Positions 49,888-62,334 of a DNA stretch of 64,000 nucleotides are shown here, piece by piece. A program made the position numbers and the translations under genes. The notes below the pieces were generated by a model. That model worked only from the letters and a program-made list of their open reading frames with translations. It did not search any database and had not been told where the DNA came from. How positions within the stretch are numbered: the first letter of the stretch is position 1; every line of letters starts with the position of its first letter. The stretch comes from Centrapalus pauciflorus (taxonomy: Eukaryota > Streptophyta > Magnoliopsida > Asterales > Asteraceae): contig JAANYP010006969.1 of assembly GCA_020465985.1 (NCBI GenBank), forward strand, positions 43,964 through 107,963. Reading direction: 5' to 3'.

Positions 49888-51558
49888 TAAAAATAAGAGT
49901 AAATTACATAAATGGTCCCTGTGGTTTATAGCAAACTACAAGTGTCGTCCCTAACTTTAAAAAATTACACTGGTAGTCCATATTTTGAAACCTTGTTACG
50001 TTTTCAGTTCCTAAGCAACTCAATTTTTTAAAAATTCCAGTTTTACCCTTGGAAACTAATTTCACTTATGGTCCTTAATGAATTAATTAAGTTTTTACTT
50101 TATATTTAATTATTTGTATATCCACAAATGTTTAATTAATAAGTAATATTATATTTATTATTATAAGAATTCATCTACAATTTATTTATATACTTTACCT
50201 GTATATTAATAAGTTTCACACCTATTAGTTTTAAAAATATATTTAGTTATTTCTACATACATTCGTTTTGAAGAAGAATATTTACTTTTTTTTATTAATT
50301 TTTGATTTATTAAATATTTTCCAATCTATTTATATATTTAATTAATTTATCATTCTTATATTCATATATTAATTTTTTAAATGATATTAAATGTGTTTTT
50401 GAAATTCTAAACATGTAAATATTACATTCATTTATATAAAAAAACTATTCTAATATTTATAGATTTTTATTCGTAGAATATTTTATATTTTACATATGAA
50501 ATAGTGTTAGTAAAATTATATTGTTATTCCTAATAAATTTAACAGGATTGTAATCTTTTAGCATTTTTAAAATTTTTATGGATGTAACATATCATTTTTC
50601 AAATGTTTGAAAAGTATAAAATACTAGTTCAATTATTAATATGGATCACTCTTTTATTTTTTTCTATTTTTTATTTTTATTTCACAAACAACAAAATGTA
50701 AGAAACTCTTAAATTATTTCAAACAATCTATTGATGATTTTAAATTATTTTTTTTAAAACACTATTTTAAAATTATAAAAATAAAATACTATTTTAATAT
50801 TTAAAAAAACATTATTTTATGACATTAAAGATATTTTAAAATCTTATTTAAAATTATCAATGGTTTTTAGAACTAATTTTAAAAGGTTTCTTATATTTTT
50901 TTGTTTTTGAAAAAAAAAAAAGTAAAGTAGTATTTATATTTAATAATGAACATATATTTTATACTATTGAAACATTAGAAAAAAATGATATAATATCCTC
51001 ATAAAAAATTTAAAATGCTAAAAAATTACAAACTTGTTAAAGATTATTGAAAATAATATATTTTTACTAACATCATTTCATATGTAGAATTTATAATGTT
51101 TACTAATAAATATTTATGAAATAAGAAGGGAAGATTTTTAAAATTTATAAATGAACGTACATAGTTTACATGTATAAAATTTCAAAATATGAATAACATT
51201 TAAAAAATAGTATGTGAAAATAAAAAGGATATATTAATTAAATATATAGATAGATGAAAAAAAAATTTATAAAACAAAAGTTGATAAACGAAATAACTAT
51301 TTCCATAAAAAAGAATGACATTATAAAAATACAAATAACAATTTAAAGATCAACAACTAAATTAATTGATTAGGGACCATATGTGAAATTTATTTGTAAG
51401 GGCAAAATTGGTGTTTTAAAAAAATTGAATTGTTTAGGGACTGAAAGCGTGACAGTTTTAAAATATGGACTATCAGTGTAATTTTTAAAAGTTAGGGATG
51501 AAACTTGTAATTTGCTATAAACCACAGGGACCATTTATGTAATTTACTCAAAAAATAA
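49888..51558. mobile_element. Foldback Mutator-like element C
   Basis: 1653 bp at 49897-51549, GAGTAAATTACATAAATGG to CCATTTATGTAATTTACTC, with 9-bp flanks TAAAAATAA and AAAAAATAA (8 of 9). Arms of about 0.8 kb pair along most of the length. Lies next to B inside A. Non-coding. Confidence 0.85.
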
Positions 51559-52758
51559 TAATGTATAAATAATAATAATAAATATAAAGAAAAGGTGAAA
51601 ATTTATAAAAATGACTAAAATTGAAATTAAATGACATAGTTGAGGGACCAAATTGTTATTGAGAAAATGGCAAAACGGTCATTTAAAAAAAGTTAAGAGA
51701 AAGAGTGACCATTTTTGCAAGTAAATAGTGTTTTAAGGAACCATTTATGTAATTTTTAAAGACCAGTGACCATATCCGTAATTTCAACCAAACCACAGGG
51801 ACCATTTTTGTAATTTACTCTAATTTTAATGAGTTTTAGTTCGTTGGAGGGTTATGTATATGAGCCAGGGGAGGACCAAGAGTGTTGGACTGCATGGGAG
51901 TTAAACGACCCTGATAAATTTTTTTTACGTGTTATATATATAGTCTAAGAGTTTTCGATCCTGATGATTTTGAAGTTCATCCTTTATATCCTTGATAAAT
52001 TTTACATATATAAAAGAATCTGCTGTAAAATATAAGATAATATACAAAATCGTAATATTTTATTACCCATTTAATATCTTATTATTATTATCTATATCTA
52101 TATATATATATAAAAGTTGAGTCCATGTCATAAATATTCATGTTATAAATATTCATGTCATAATTGTTATTAATGTCTTCACTTCTCCTATATACTAAAT
52201 AATTACTTAATTGTTTTAATATCAAACTAAATATTGTTTTAGTTTTCAAAAAATTGGTTAATAACAATAGACTATCCATTTTTCCCAACTTGAAGAATTG
52301 ATTTAATGTGATATTAAATATTGGTTTGATGTTGCTTAAATTTAATTAATTTTACCTTAATAGTAAAAACCCTCCATCTATCCTAATGTTATTATTTCTT
52401 ATCAATTAATGTCAAACATTTATCTATAAATAACAAAGTTACATTTGTTCATTCACATTCTTCCATCATTTCATGCTACAAACAATTTGTGAGTGCTTGG
52501 TGGATGGAAATTTTTACGATAATGCTAAGACTTTTGGTTCATGACGGCCAACGAGGCCTAATGTGGTAGCAATGATTTCACAGCAAATGTTTGTGAAAGT
52601 TTAAGGTTCAAGAGTAAAGCGTAAGCGGGATCACGAAACTCATCTCCATATGCTAATTTGATGTTGTTGGAATTCACGGATGATGACAATACCAAGTCGG
52701 AGAACTTCTCGCTCGAAAAGCACCCATAATTTAAATTTAATTGGGTTTCATCTGAACG

Positions 52759-53075
52759 GAAAGACATATAATAAAAAATGTATTAATTAGTCGTTGTGGT
52801 ACATGACTTATTTTTAATTTCGTAGTATAAGTAATTGTTTGTTTTGTGAAAGTTGAAAGCTATTGTAATAGAATTTGTTTTTTGGCAATCACATATATTA
52901 GATGTATATAGGAGTCACTTTGGTAATTTCGTATTCAATTTTAATTTTGTTTCGGATTTTAGTTGGATTTATAAACCGCCACGTGTCCTCTCCTATATTC
53001 TAAATCGAAAGTTTATTATTCACTCATTGATTTTTAATTAACTTAGTTTAAATATTGAAAACCATGTTTTTATGT
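52759..53075. repeat. 300-bp direct repeat, copy 1
   Basis: Nearly identical to 54832-55132 (few substitutions): shared AAAGACATATAATAAAAAAT, TTTTTTGGCAATCACATATA and CGCCACGTGTCCTCTCCTAT. Confidence 0.93.
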
Positions 53076-53617
53076 AATATTAGAGATGTGTGTTTGTTAG
53101 GATGAATATACTTTGTAAATTGATCAATACCAAATCAAATTCTATTGTCAAACAAATTTATATGAAAAATCATATATAATAAGACAATACAAAGCATAAT
53201 TATATCAGAAAAGAAGATTGATGAGATAGAAGCTTACTTAATTTTTAAGTTTTTTGTGTAAGAATTCAGATTTACCAAATTATAAATATACATTTTTATT
53301 ATAAAAATAAAGAGTTTATATAAATTTGTTTATGCATTTTTAGGTCTATTTGTTTAAGGCTCATATATCAATTAAGAGGATATTAAAAATTGTTGGGTTG
53401 TAAGTTTGTGATAAAAATCAAAAGTTGACGATTACTATGAGATTCATGTAGATTACTTGATTCTCTACGGACTTTTTCAAATGAATTAAAATTACTTGAT
53501 CATGAAATAATTTTTAAGTGTGAAAAGAATATTAAAATTCAACTATTTGTAACAATTACATGTGTACCGAAAATATAAATAACCATTTAACATAATGCTA
53601 TATCACACGAAGGTATT

Positions 53618-53622
<5 letters not shown>

Positions 53623-53648
<26 letters not shown>
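53623..53648. repeat. Poly-A tract
   Basis: 26 consecutive A residues. Confidence 0.95.
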
Positions 53649-54831
53649 CAAAATTCTTTTACAACTGAAATTAATTCATATTTAGATATTAACTATAATG
53701 AAATAAATAACCACAACTATTGTTTACGATAGTTAAATAGAAAAGGTGAAATATATGATAATTTAAAGTATATATATTTTTTATGTCCTAATTGTTTTAG
53801 TATTACAATTTGTTTAGATATTTAATTAAAAAATTAAATAAATACATACAACTATGTATTAGAATTTTAATCATCAACTTAAAAGAAAATTGTATACTTT
53901 AGAGTTTTAAAAGATTGTTGCCTTCTCAAATTAAATAATTAATTAATACCAAACTTTATTATTTATAAAATGGTTTTATTTATATGAAAATTGATTACTA
54001 CTTATAACCCAAGTCAATCAATGAGTTATTCAAAGAAAATATAAGAGATAAGGGATACTTACATAATACATGAATTGTTTATTTTGTTTGATGAAAAGAT
54101 GCATCCAGTGTCATCAACCATAGTGTTATCAACCATAGTGTTATCAACCATGAAGATGAAACTACATAATCATGTGATTAATAGTAAATTAACATCCATA
54201 TTGGAATCCAAAATAAATTTTGGGTGTGTTTAAGTGTCTTATGTATACGATGAAGGATTAAAGGAGGAGAACGAGAAATTGGATACAACTCGAGAATATG
54301 TGTGAAAAATGTAGCAAATTGAAACAACATCTACAAGATCTAATCAGTTGAAAAATAAATTCATGTAAGGTTTGGATTAAATAAAATTTATTACTATGTT
54401 CACATGCACTACTTTTGACTCGATACACTGAATTTTGTTCCATAAACTTCTATTTTCAAAGTAACTTAGCATAATAAAATACATTAAACCAATTTTTGGT
54501 TCCATAAACAATTTTGACATATATTTATGACATCAATTGAAATTTTAAAATATATTAAAAATAATTAAGAAATATGAATGTTAGTAGACATGAAAGGTTT
54601 CTACCACTATTAACATGAAATTACTTAACATGGAAAAAATATTATAAGATTGGGAGAAGTGAAATACATTTTTACTACAATTAACAAAAAAGTAATCAAT
54701 ATTAAAGATATAATTAGTTTAATCTAAAAAACATGTAAAATAATATTTAGTTCCTTCATATTTTATTGTTTAATTAAATTTTGAATCCTATGTAATAAAT
54801 GATTGATTAATCTATTAATTTGTGCCGCGGA

Positions 54832-55132
54832 AAGACATATAATAAAAAATGTATTAATTAGTCATTGTGGTACATGACTTATTTTTAATTTCGTAGTATA
54901 AGTAATTGTTTGTTTTGTGAAAGTTGAGACTTATTGTAATAGAATTTGTTTTTTGGCAATCACATATATTAGATGTATATAGGAGTCACTTTGGTAATTT
55001 CGTATTCAATTTTAATTTTGTTTCGCATTTTAGTTGGATTTATAAACCGCCACGTGTCCTCTCCTATATTCTAAATCGAAAGTTTATTATTTACTCATTG
55101 ATTAATTTAGTTTAAATATTGAAAACTATGTT
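54832..55132. repeat. 300-bp direct repeat, copy 2
   Basis: Second copy of 52759-53075, same orientation, 2.07 kb downstream. The small frames in both copies (52853 and 54924) are the same non-credible reading frame. Confidence 0.93.
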
Positions 55133-57632
55133 TTTATATCACTGATTCCTTATATAGATAATAATTCATCTTAATAATCTTTTTAAAACTATATTTTTTA
55201 TTTGTATATATTATGTTTTCTTCTAGACTATTTGAGTAATTATATTAAATGTTGACAGATTAAATAGCTTATATGACAAATACTATTATTTATTTATTTT
55301 TGAAGTGAACTATTTTGATATAAATTACATCTATTGAGATAACCTAAAATATAATTAAAATTTAAAACAGTTTATTTACGTAATTAAAAATTTATAATGA
55401 CATAACTATAAATTGAAAGCTTTTGAATATAATTATTCTATTATGAATCTTCAATTGAATTTTGATATCATTATTATGATAAAAGTATTCTTTAAATAGT
55501 TTTAATATCATTGTTAAGTAAAAAAATATCATCTGGTTCAAATTATACATATGATAATATGTTTATTCATATAGATTCTATAATATTTATATAAAAATAT
55601 TTTGTTCAATATGATAGTTAAGTTTCATCATGTACCTAATATGATAATCCAAAAAAAATTCCTTAAGGAACACAAATTGTTTCAATTCAAATTTTTAATC
55701 ATTAAAATTGATCATTAAGGAAGATTTAATTACCAAGAGTCCATATCATTAAAGTCTATGTTATTTGAAGCTCATGTCATTAACTTTATAAAGATCATCT
55801 TATGTTATCTATATCTATATGTACGTGTGTGTGTGTGTGTGTGTGTAAGTTGAGTCCATATAAATAAATATTCATGCCATAAATGATTTCATTTTGATTC
55901 CATTTAAAATATTGCAAATGATCATTATTAAATTAAACTATATTGTTTATTATTTAATTTATTTAATTTGATAAGTTGAGTCCATTTCAATAAAGACCCA
56001 TGCCATAAATGATTTTATGTATAAAGTATTCCAATTCAATATAATAAATTACAATAATCATATTTTATATCAAAATATATTATTTTATTATTTACTTTAA
56101 TTAATTCGATAAGTTGTAGCATATGTTACTAAATTCCATATAATGAACTACAATGATATTTATTTATATCATAATAGTGTATTTTATTTCAATTCAAATT
56201 GATAAGTTTAGTCATAAACAATAAATTTCATGTAATAAGTTATATTGATAATTTATTTAGATCAAAATAATTAAATTTATTAGTTAATACAAAAAAATAA
56301 TATGGGTTTTCGAGTAAATCATAGGAATATTTAATACTAAGTCACTGATTTAATTTGTTTAATACCAAAAAATAGTCATGAAAAGAATTTATTTATTTAA
56401 TTTAATAATATCGCAACATGTGTCAACTAACATTTATTTACATATGATATACATAAATTATTTATTTAATTTAATTTCAAAACACCACAAAGATAAGATG
56501 ATATACTAAGAATATAATAATCACTTATTTCATTAAATTAAATTAATATGTAATATACATCTTTTATTATTTTATACCTAAATAAGTTAACAAAAAGAAA
56601 ATAAAATATTGTGTTACATTTTAATTTATTTATTTAAATTGAATATCTTTAATAACCAAATTATCTTCTCAAAAGACGTAATTCGTAAATTTCATTTAAA
56701 TGACAAGAGACTAAGAATTTTAATTGCAAATAGTATATTGAAAAAAATATATGAAATATCACTCTTTGTAGATTTAAAATTTCTAACAAATACATTAATC
56801 TTTATAGAATCATAATAATGGTAATGATTTCATGTCTATAGTAATTAATTCAATGTAATATATTACGATGATCATATTTTATATATAATGCATAATTTTA
56901 TTATTTAATTTATTTAATTTGATAAGTTGAGTCGTATATTGATAATTCTATATAATAAAATATAAAAAAATATATTTTTTAGATTAAAAAATTAGTTTAT
57001 TTTTAATTTAGTTTGATAAGTTGAGTCGTGTAGCATAATTCTCATGTAATAGCATATATTTTATTAATGTATTAAAAATTTTAACATATTTACACGTTGT
57101 AAAATAGAAGTTTATGATTAAATATATTATTTGTAATTAATATATATATATATATATAAATTAACACATAAAATAATTTTTTTAAATATAGTTACACATT
57201 GTAAAAAAGTTTTAAGATATAATTTTTAATTTTTTAAAGAACTCTTTATGAAAATATATAATTCATTAAATACCCTTTAAAACAAGTTAATTAACAAATT
57301 AAACTAATAAAATATATAATCAATGATTTTAAGATTATTCATAAAATAACTCGGTCTATATAAATTTTATTATAAAATGGACTCAACTTTGATACAACAT
57401 GTTTAATATAAATAAATATTACTTGAACTCAAATATATATAACATAATAGTATTGTTATTTATCTCATGAATTTTAGTTACATAGATTCAATGTAAAACC
57501 TTATTAATATTAATTTAAATTAATGTATTAAAATAAACTTCTAATATAATTACATAGTATATAGAAACTTTACGAAATATGTAATTAAAGAGTTCTTATG
57601 AAATCATATAACTAATCAAATTACCTTTAAAA

Positions 57633-57640
<8 letters not shown>
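55133..57640. other. AT-rich DNA with AAGTTGAGTC repeats
   Basis: Recurrent GATAAGTTGAGTC(C/G) motifs near 55848, 55973, 56925 and 57008, followed by similar TAATAAATTCCATATAATAA text; a (GT)n tract at about 55829-55846. No gene. Confidence 0.6.

Positions 57641-57641
<1 letters not shown>

Positions 57642-57696
<55 letters not shown>
57642..57696. repeat. (TA)n microsatellite
   Basis: About 27 TA units immediately left of the MITE at 57697. Confidence 0.97.
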
Positions 57697-57701
<5 letters not shown>

Positions 57702-58117
57702 CAGGTTCATCAGCGTACCTATGAGATTCCAGCGTATCCAGCGTACCCAAATGTGAATGATCATTCACATATATTTTTTTTGAATAGACATATATAAGAC
57801 AACATTATAAGACTTTTTTTCAAAAGGAGCAACATCATAAATCTTGTGAATGGTAAAAAAAGATCATGTGAATGGTCATTCACACCATTCACATGGTGTG
57901 AAATTACCATTCACATGGATGACCATTCACATAAATATGCATTGAGCATTCACATAATTTTTAAGGACACAGAAAGTGTGAATGTATGTGAAATTCATAT
58001 ATTATGTGTATAACATTAATTTAAACATGGTTATGAGAAAAAAAATTAAAAAAAAGTTTTTTAAGGTTGGTACCTTCGGGTGCACTTGATTTCGAGAGGT
58101 ACCTTTTTGAACCTGAA

Positions 58118-58120
<3 letters not shown>
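57697..58120. mobile_element. Second MITE inside a TA microsatellite
   Basis: Ends AGAATCAGGTTCA and TGAACCTGAATCT (12 of 13 paired) with TA tracts directly on both sides. The interior has many GTGAATG/CATTCAC motifs, including the perfect 20-bp palindrome ATGTGAATGATCATTCACAT (57751-57770). Unrelated in sequence to the MITE at 482-709 but in the same kind of site. Confidence 0.65.

Positions 58121-58167
<47 letters not shown>
58121..58167. repeat. (TA)n microsatellite
   Basis: About 23 TA units immediately right of the MITE. Confidence 0.97.
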
Positions 58168-58171
<4 letters not shown>

Positions 58172-59520
58172 AGAACTTTAAAATTGATTACATTATTTGT
58201 AGTTAAAATTAATATATTGTTATTTCATAAAATGTGAAAACAATACATTAATGCATAAATCTTGAATTTTAATATGTTCAAGTAACTAATACATGCATCA
58301 TGTACAAATTATAATTACACATAAATGACATTGATTGCTTAATTCTTTTGAAATTCTCTCATAATTTTCAAACGTAACCTATTGCACATAAATGTCATAT
58401 TGATTATTACATTTTATCTATAATATCTACGCACTCTAAAATTAAAAAAATTTGACATTATCGTTTTTGTTTTTATCTCTCATGCATGATCAATTTCAAG
58501 AAATATCATATTCTTACGTTTCTAACATTTTTTTATCATTGCAGGATGAAGAAGCATGAGTGTAGAACGAGCATTGACATAGTCATGGTCGATATCATCC
58601 ATCTTTTCATTACAAAATTTATCTACCATTTCTCTACTTCTCAGGTATATATTTGTTATTGTTTTTTTAATTCATTTCAATCATTTACACACTTTCTTAT
58701 ATGTATTTGTCATTTTCAGTTGTTTTAGAAAATGAATTATGGAGAACTTTTTTATGTTAACATGTATTTCTGAGTCAATCTTATTTTGTTAGGAGAAATA
58801 ATATTTTAAACTTGCAGGATGATGAAAAAAAAGAACACAACAAGTATAGTGGTTGTTAAAATTCACATTTATATGACATGATTTTGTTTTAGAGTATATA
58901 CAACTATATAATATTATTACCAACGCAATACTAAAATATTGTTTTAATAAACACACGTATTTTTGTCTCACTTTTTAAATGTATAAATATCAAATGCATA
59001 TGAATCAATGGCAGTCTTGAGCATAAATGATTTCATGTTTGTAGTAATTTAACTACATATAATAAATTACAATATTCATTAATTTAGAATAAAATATATT
59101 AATTTATTATTTAATTTATTTAATTTGATATGTGAAGCCATATATTAATAAATTCCATATAATAAACTAGAATGACCATTTGTTTAAATTAAAATAAATT
59201 ATTCTATTGTAATTTATTTTGATAAATTGAATTCAATAACAATAAATTTATTGTAATGACTTATAATGATAATTACTTAGATCAAAATAAATTAATTTAT
59301 TAGTTATTTTATTTTAGTTGATAACATAAAACTAACATGAGTTACCGAGTAGGTAGCAATCTTTTATTACATTTAAATTATGTCTAATATTGAATCATTG
59401 ATTTATTTATTTAGTAAAAGAAGTAGCTACAAAAATCATTTATTTATTTAATTTAGTAACACCATAACAAGAACACGTCTATAATTTTTACATAATATTT
59501 TAATTAAAAAATCATTTAGC
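58168..59520. other. AT-rich DNA, no gene called
   Basis: A short open stretch at about 58545-58644 lies between an acceptor-like TTGCAG and a donor-like CAGGTATAT, but no domain or partner exon was recognised. Confidence 0.5.
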
Positions 59521-59550
59521 TCGGTGCATCGCACGGGCCGTCATGACTAG

Positions 59551-62333
59551 TATATATAAAAGTTGAGTCCTCACTGTAATAAATGTGATGTAAAATATCA
59601 TGTAATGAATAAGAAAATTAATGGGTTAATTTAATTTTAATTTTTAATAAATAAGAAAACTAATGAGTTAATTTAACTTTAAATTGTTAACAACTAATAT
59701 ATAATTATATTTAGTTAGTTGTTTTTATAAATGTTGAGTATATTATATATAAGTTGAGTTTCATGCAATAAATATGAGTATTATTTATTTGATTTAATTT
59801 TAAAAAAAATTATTAAATAACAATAGTAAGCATTTTGTTAATTTTCGTTAAATATCTAAAAATAGTTAGTCCATCTAATTTTAATTCAATATCTACAACA
59901 TTTATCATATCTATACTATATATATTTATATATTTACTTTTAAATTTCATTTTTAACTTATCTTCTTTTATATTTAAAAATTATGTCTCATTTAAATTTT
60001 TGCTTTTGTTTTTTTTGTTTAATGTCATTACCGTTTCATAACCCTTGGTTATCTATAATTAATTGTTATTTCATTATTTATCCATAGGTTACAAAGAAGA
60101 TGAATGATCATCAAAAGTTTTAAATAGTATGGGTTGCAAATAATCCATTTGTCAACCTAAAACATTTTCATTTCTTCTCCTATAATTTCACCGGTTAGTT
60201 TTCTTCTTGATTTCTTCTTAATTTATTTCTCAAATATCAAGTTTGTTTTTCATCTCTAACAAATGTATGTTTATTCTATTTTGTGAAATTGATTATTACT
60301 GGCTTTATTTTGTGATATTTTATATTTGACAGTGATATTGATGGACATTATTGAAGTGACCATCCATGCAAAGAAGTTCTTAACAAATAGATTTTCTAGA
60401 AAAAATTTGTCGTATTCTTCAATCCATACATTGATAATTCTTTTTACATTTAATGATATATTTATTTAAATTATTTTGAGTTATATGTTTTTATTGATAA
60501 ATTGTTTATGTTGATGTAGGTACTTGATGTGCTCTATATTGATATGGCATATATATCTTAAAGGTTCGTTGCTAAAAAAATATATATGTCAACGTTATAT
60601 TCACCAACATAGGTCATTGTCATCCATTTCTTTCAACTATATAGTTTTAAACTATAATAATTTTTTTTGAAATGCATCAACAACTAAATTTTTTGTTTCT
60701 CTGTACTTGAATTTTTCTATGAATATCTTCTTGATGATTTTTCCAATAATAAAAGTTTTACAATATTTATTTTTAATGATTTATCTTTTATTTCAATTCA
60801 TCTTTGAAGAATTTTCAATAAATATTGATATAGAAACGTTATTGAATACCATACGATTTAATAAAAATTGTAATATGTTTTAATATAACCATCGTTACAC
60901 AATTTGATATTGTGAATACTAATATTAAATTTAATTCAATGAGAATATTTGTAACTATGTTTATACATTTTCTAGGTCTTTTATATTCTCTTAATATTAA
61001 CAATGCACTATATATTTTACTTGGAGTTTTTATGTTTATTGAATTAGTACTTTAATATTTTTTTTAGTTGGTATATTTCATTTAGTGTAGTATTTCATTT
61101 GTTATTTGGTTGTGATTTCATTATGGTAAAAAGAAACAATATGAAGTATCTAACGTTGTTTTTTCTTTAATATATAATAACAGTATTATTATTAATAACT
61201 AATTTTAATTTCTCACTAATTTTATAATTATATAGATTAATTCAAGAGGGTCAATCAATAAGATGATGTCTCTTCAATTGCTTAAGTTAGATTTTATTCA
61301 TAACTTATGTGTGTCTAGAATTGTTTCTCATTTACACAATCAATTTATTATGTTATTATAAATAGCATGGTAGCTTCATTCCTAAAACGTATCAAGCTTA
61401 AATTCTTACATTTGGAGTAGTTCTTAGCATAATAATAAATTTTTTGTATGCTTGACTTCTTTGAGTTATAAATATAAGCTAATAAATTTTTATATTGAGT
61501 TCTTTTATAAATAAATAAATAATATAATATAGTTCTTTCTATAAAAGTTGAGTCAATATGCATTAACTAAGTGTAATTAATTTTTTGTATACTTGACTTC
61601 TTTGAGTTCTAAATATAATGTAATAAACTATTATATTGAGTTTTTTATAAATAAATAATATAATATAATATAGTTCTTTCAGTTCTTTTTTTAAAACAAA
61701 TATTTAAAGTGTATTATTTTTGTCTTTTATAATTAAAGAATATAATATAATAGAGTTCTTGAAGTTCTTTTATAAATAAATATTTAGAGTGTATTATTTA
61801 TATATATGAAAATCATTTTGTTGGAATATAACAAAAACCATATCACTTTTAAATAGTGACTATTAGCATAAATAATTAAATACCTATTTTTATTAAGATA
61901 TATTTATATACTTGATTTCTTTGAGTTCTAGATATAAATATATAATAGAATAGAATAGAGTTCTTTTATAAATAAATAATATTTACAGTTTATTATTTAT
62001 GTATATGAAAATCATTTTGAGTTCTTTTATAAAATATAATATAATAGAGTTCTGTGAGTTCTTTTATAAATAAATATTCACAGTTTATTATTTATGTATA
62101 TGAAAATCATTATGTTAAAATACAACAAAAATCATGTGAATTTTAAATAGTGACCATTAACATATGTACATTTTTTTAAATTTAATTGGAATAATTACAT
62201 TTTAGATAATCGTTTTTACAATACAGGAAATATTAAATATCATTAATGTTTTTTAATATAAATATTAATTTGTGCATTATAAATAAAATATATACATAAA
62301 TATTAATATCATGTCGTTTTGTAATAGTGATTA
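59551..62333. other. AT-rich repeat field
   Basis: Opens with a TATATATAAAAGTTGAGTCC head. From 61430 to 62120 the phrases GAGTTCTTTTATAAATAAAT and TATACTTGACTTCTTTGAGTT recur four or five times as a decayed tandem or dispersed array. No gene was recognised. Confidence 0.6.
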
Positions 62334-62334
62334 T

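Larger units (their letters stand above)
46547..51829. mobile_element. Outer foldback Mutator-like element (A) hosting two others
   Basis: Element A spans 46556-51820, GAGTAAATTGCAAAAATG to CATTTTTGTAATTTACTC, with exact 9-bp duplication TAATTTTAA (46547-46555, 51821-51829). Terminal inverted repeats exceed 250 bp and carry GGTCCCTGTGGTTTGG-type sequence. Removing inserts B and C leaves roughly 1.6 kb that is nearly all inverted repeat: the interior near 46830-46920 pairs with 47790-47905. No transposase. Confidence 0.88.
52091..59550 (+). mobile_element. Putative Helitron
   Basis: Possible 5' end A/TC at 52090-52092 followed by TATATATAAAAGTTGAGTCC; possible 3' end GTGCATCGCACGGGC hairpin and CTAG/T at 59547-59551. 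A second TATATATAAAAGTTGAGTCC begins directly after the CTAG, and a third AAAAGTTGAGTC head is near 61545. Degenerate AAGTTGAGTC copies are scattered between. No Rep/helicase was found, so it would be non-autonomous. The interior contains a MITE in TA repeats and a 300-bp duplication. Confidence 0.4.

Noticed and set aside
52558..52767. 69-codon minus-strand frame as a lone exon
   Set aside because: Reads plausibly but has no recognised family, no splice partners, and lies in a probable Helitron interior.
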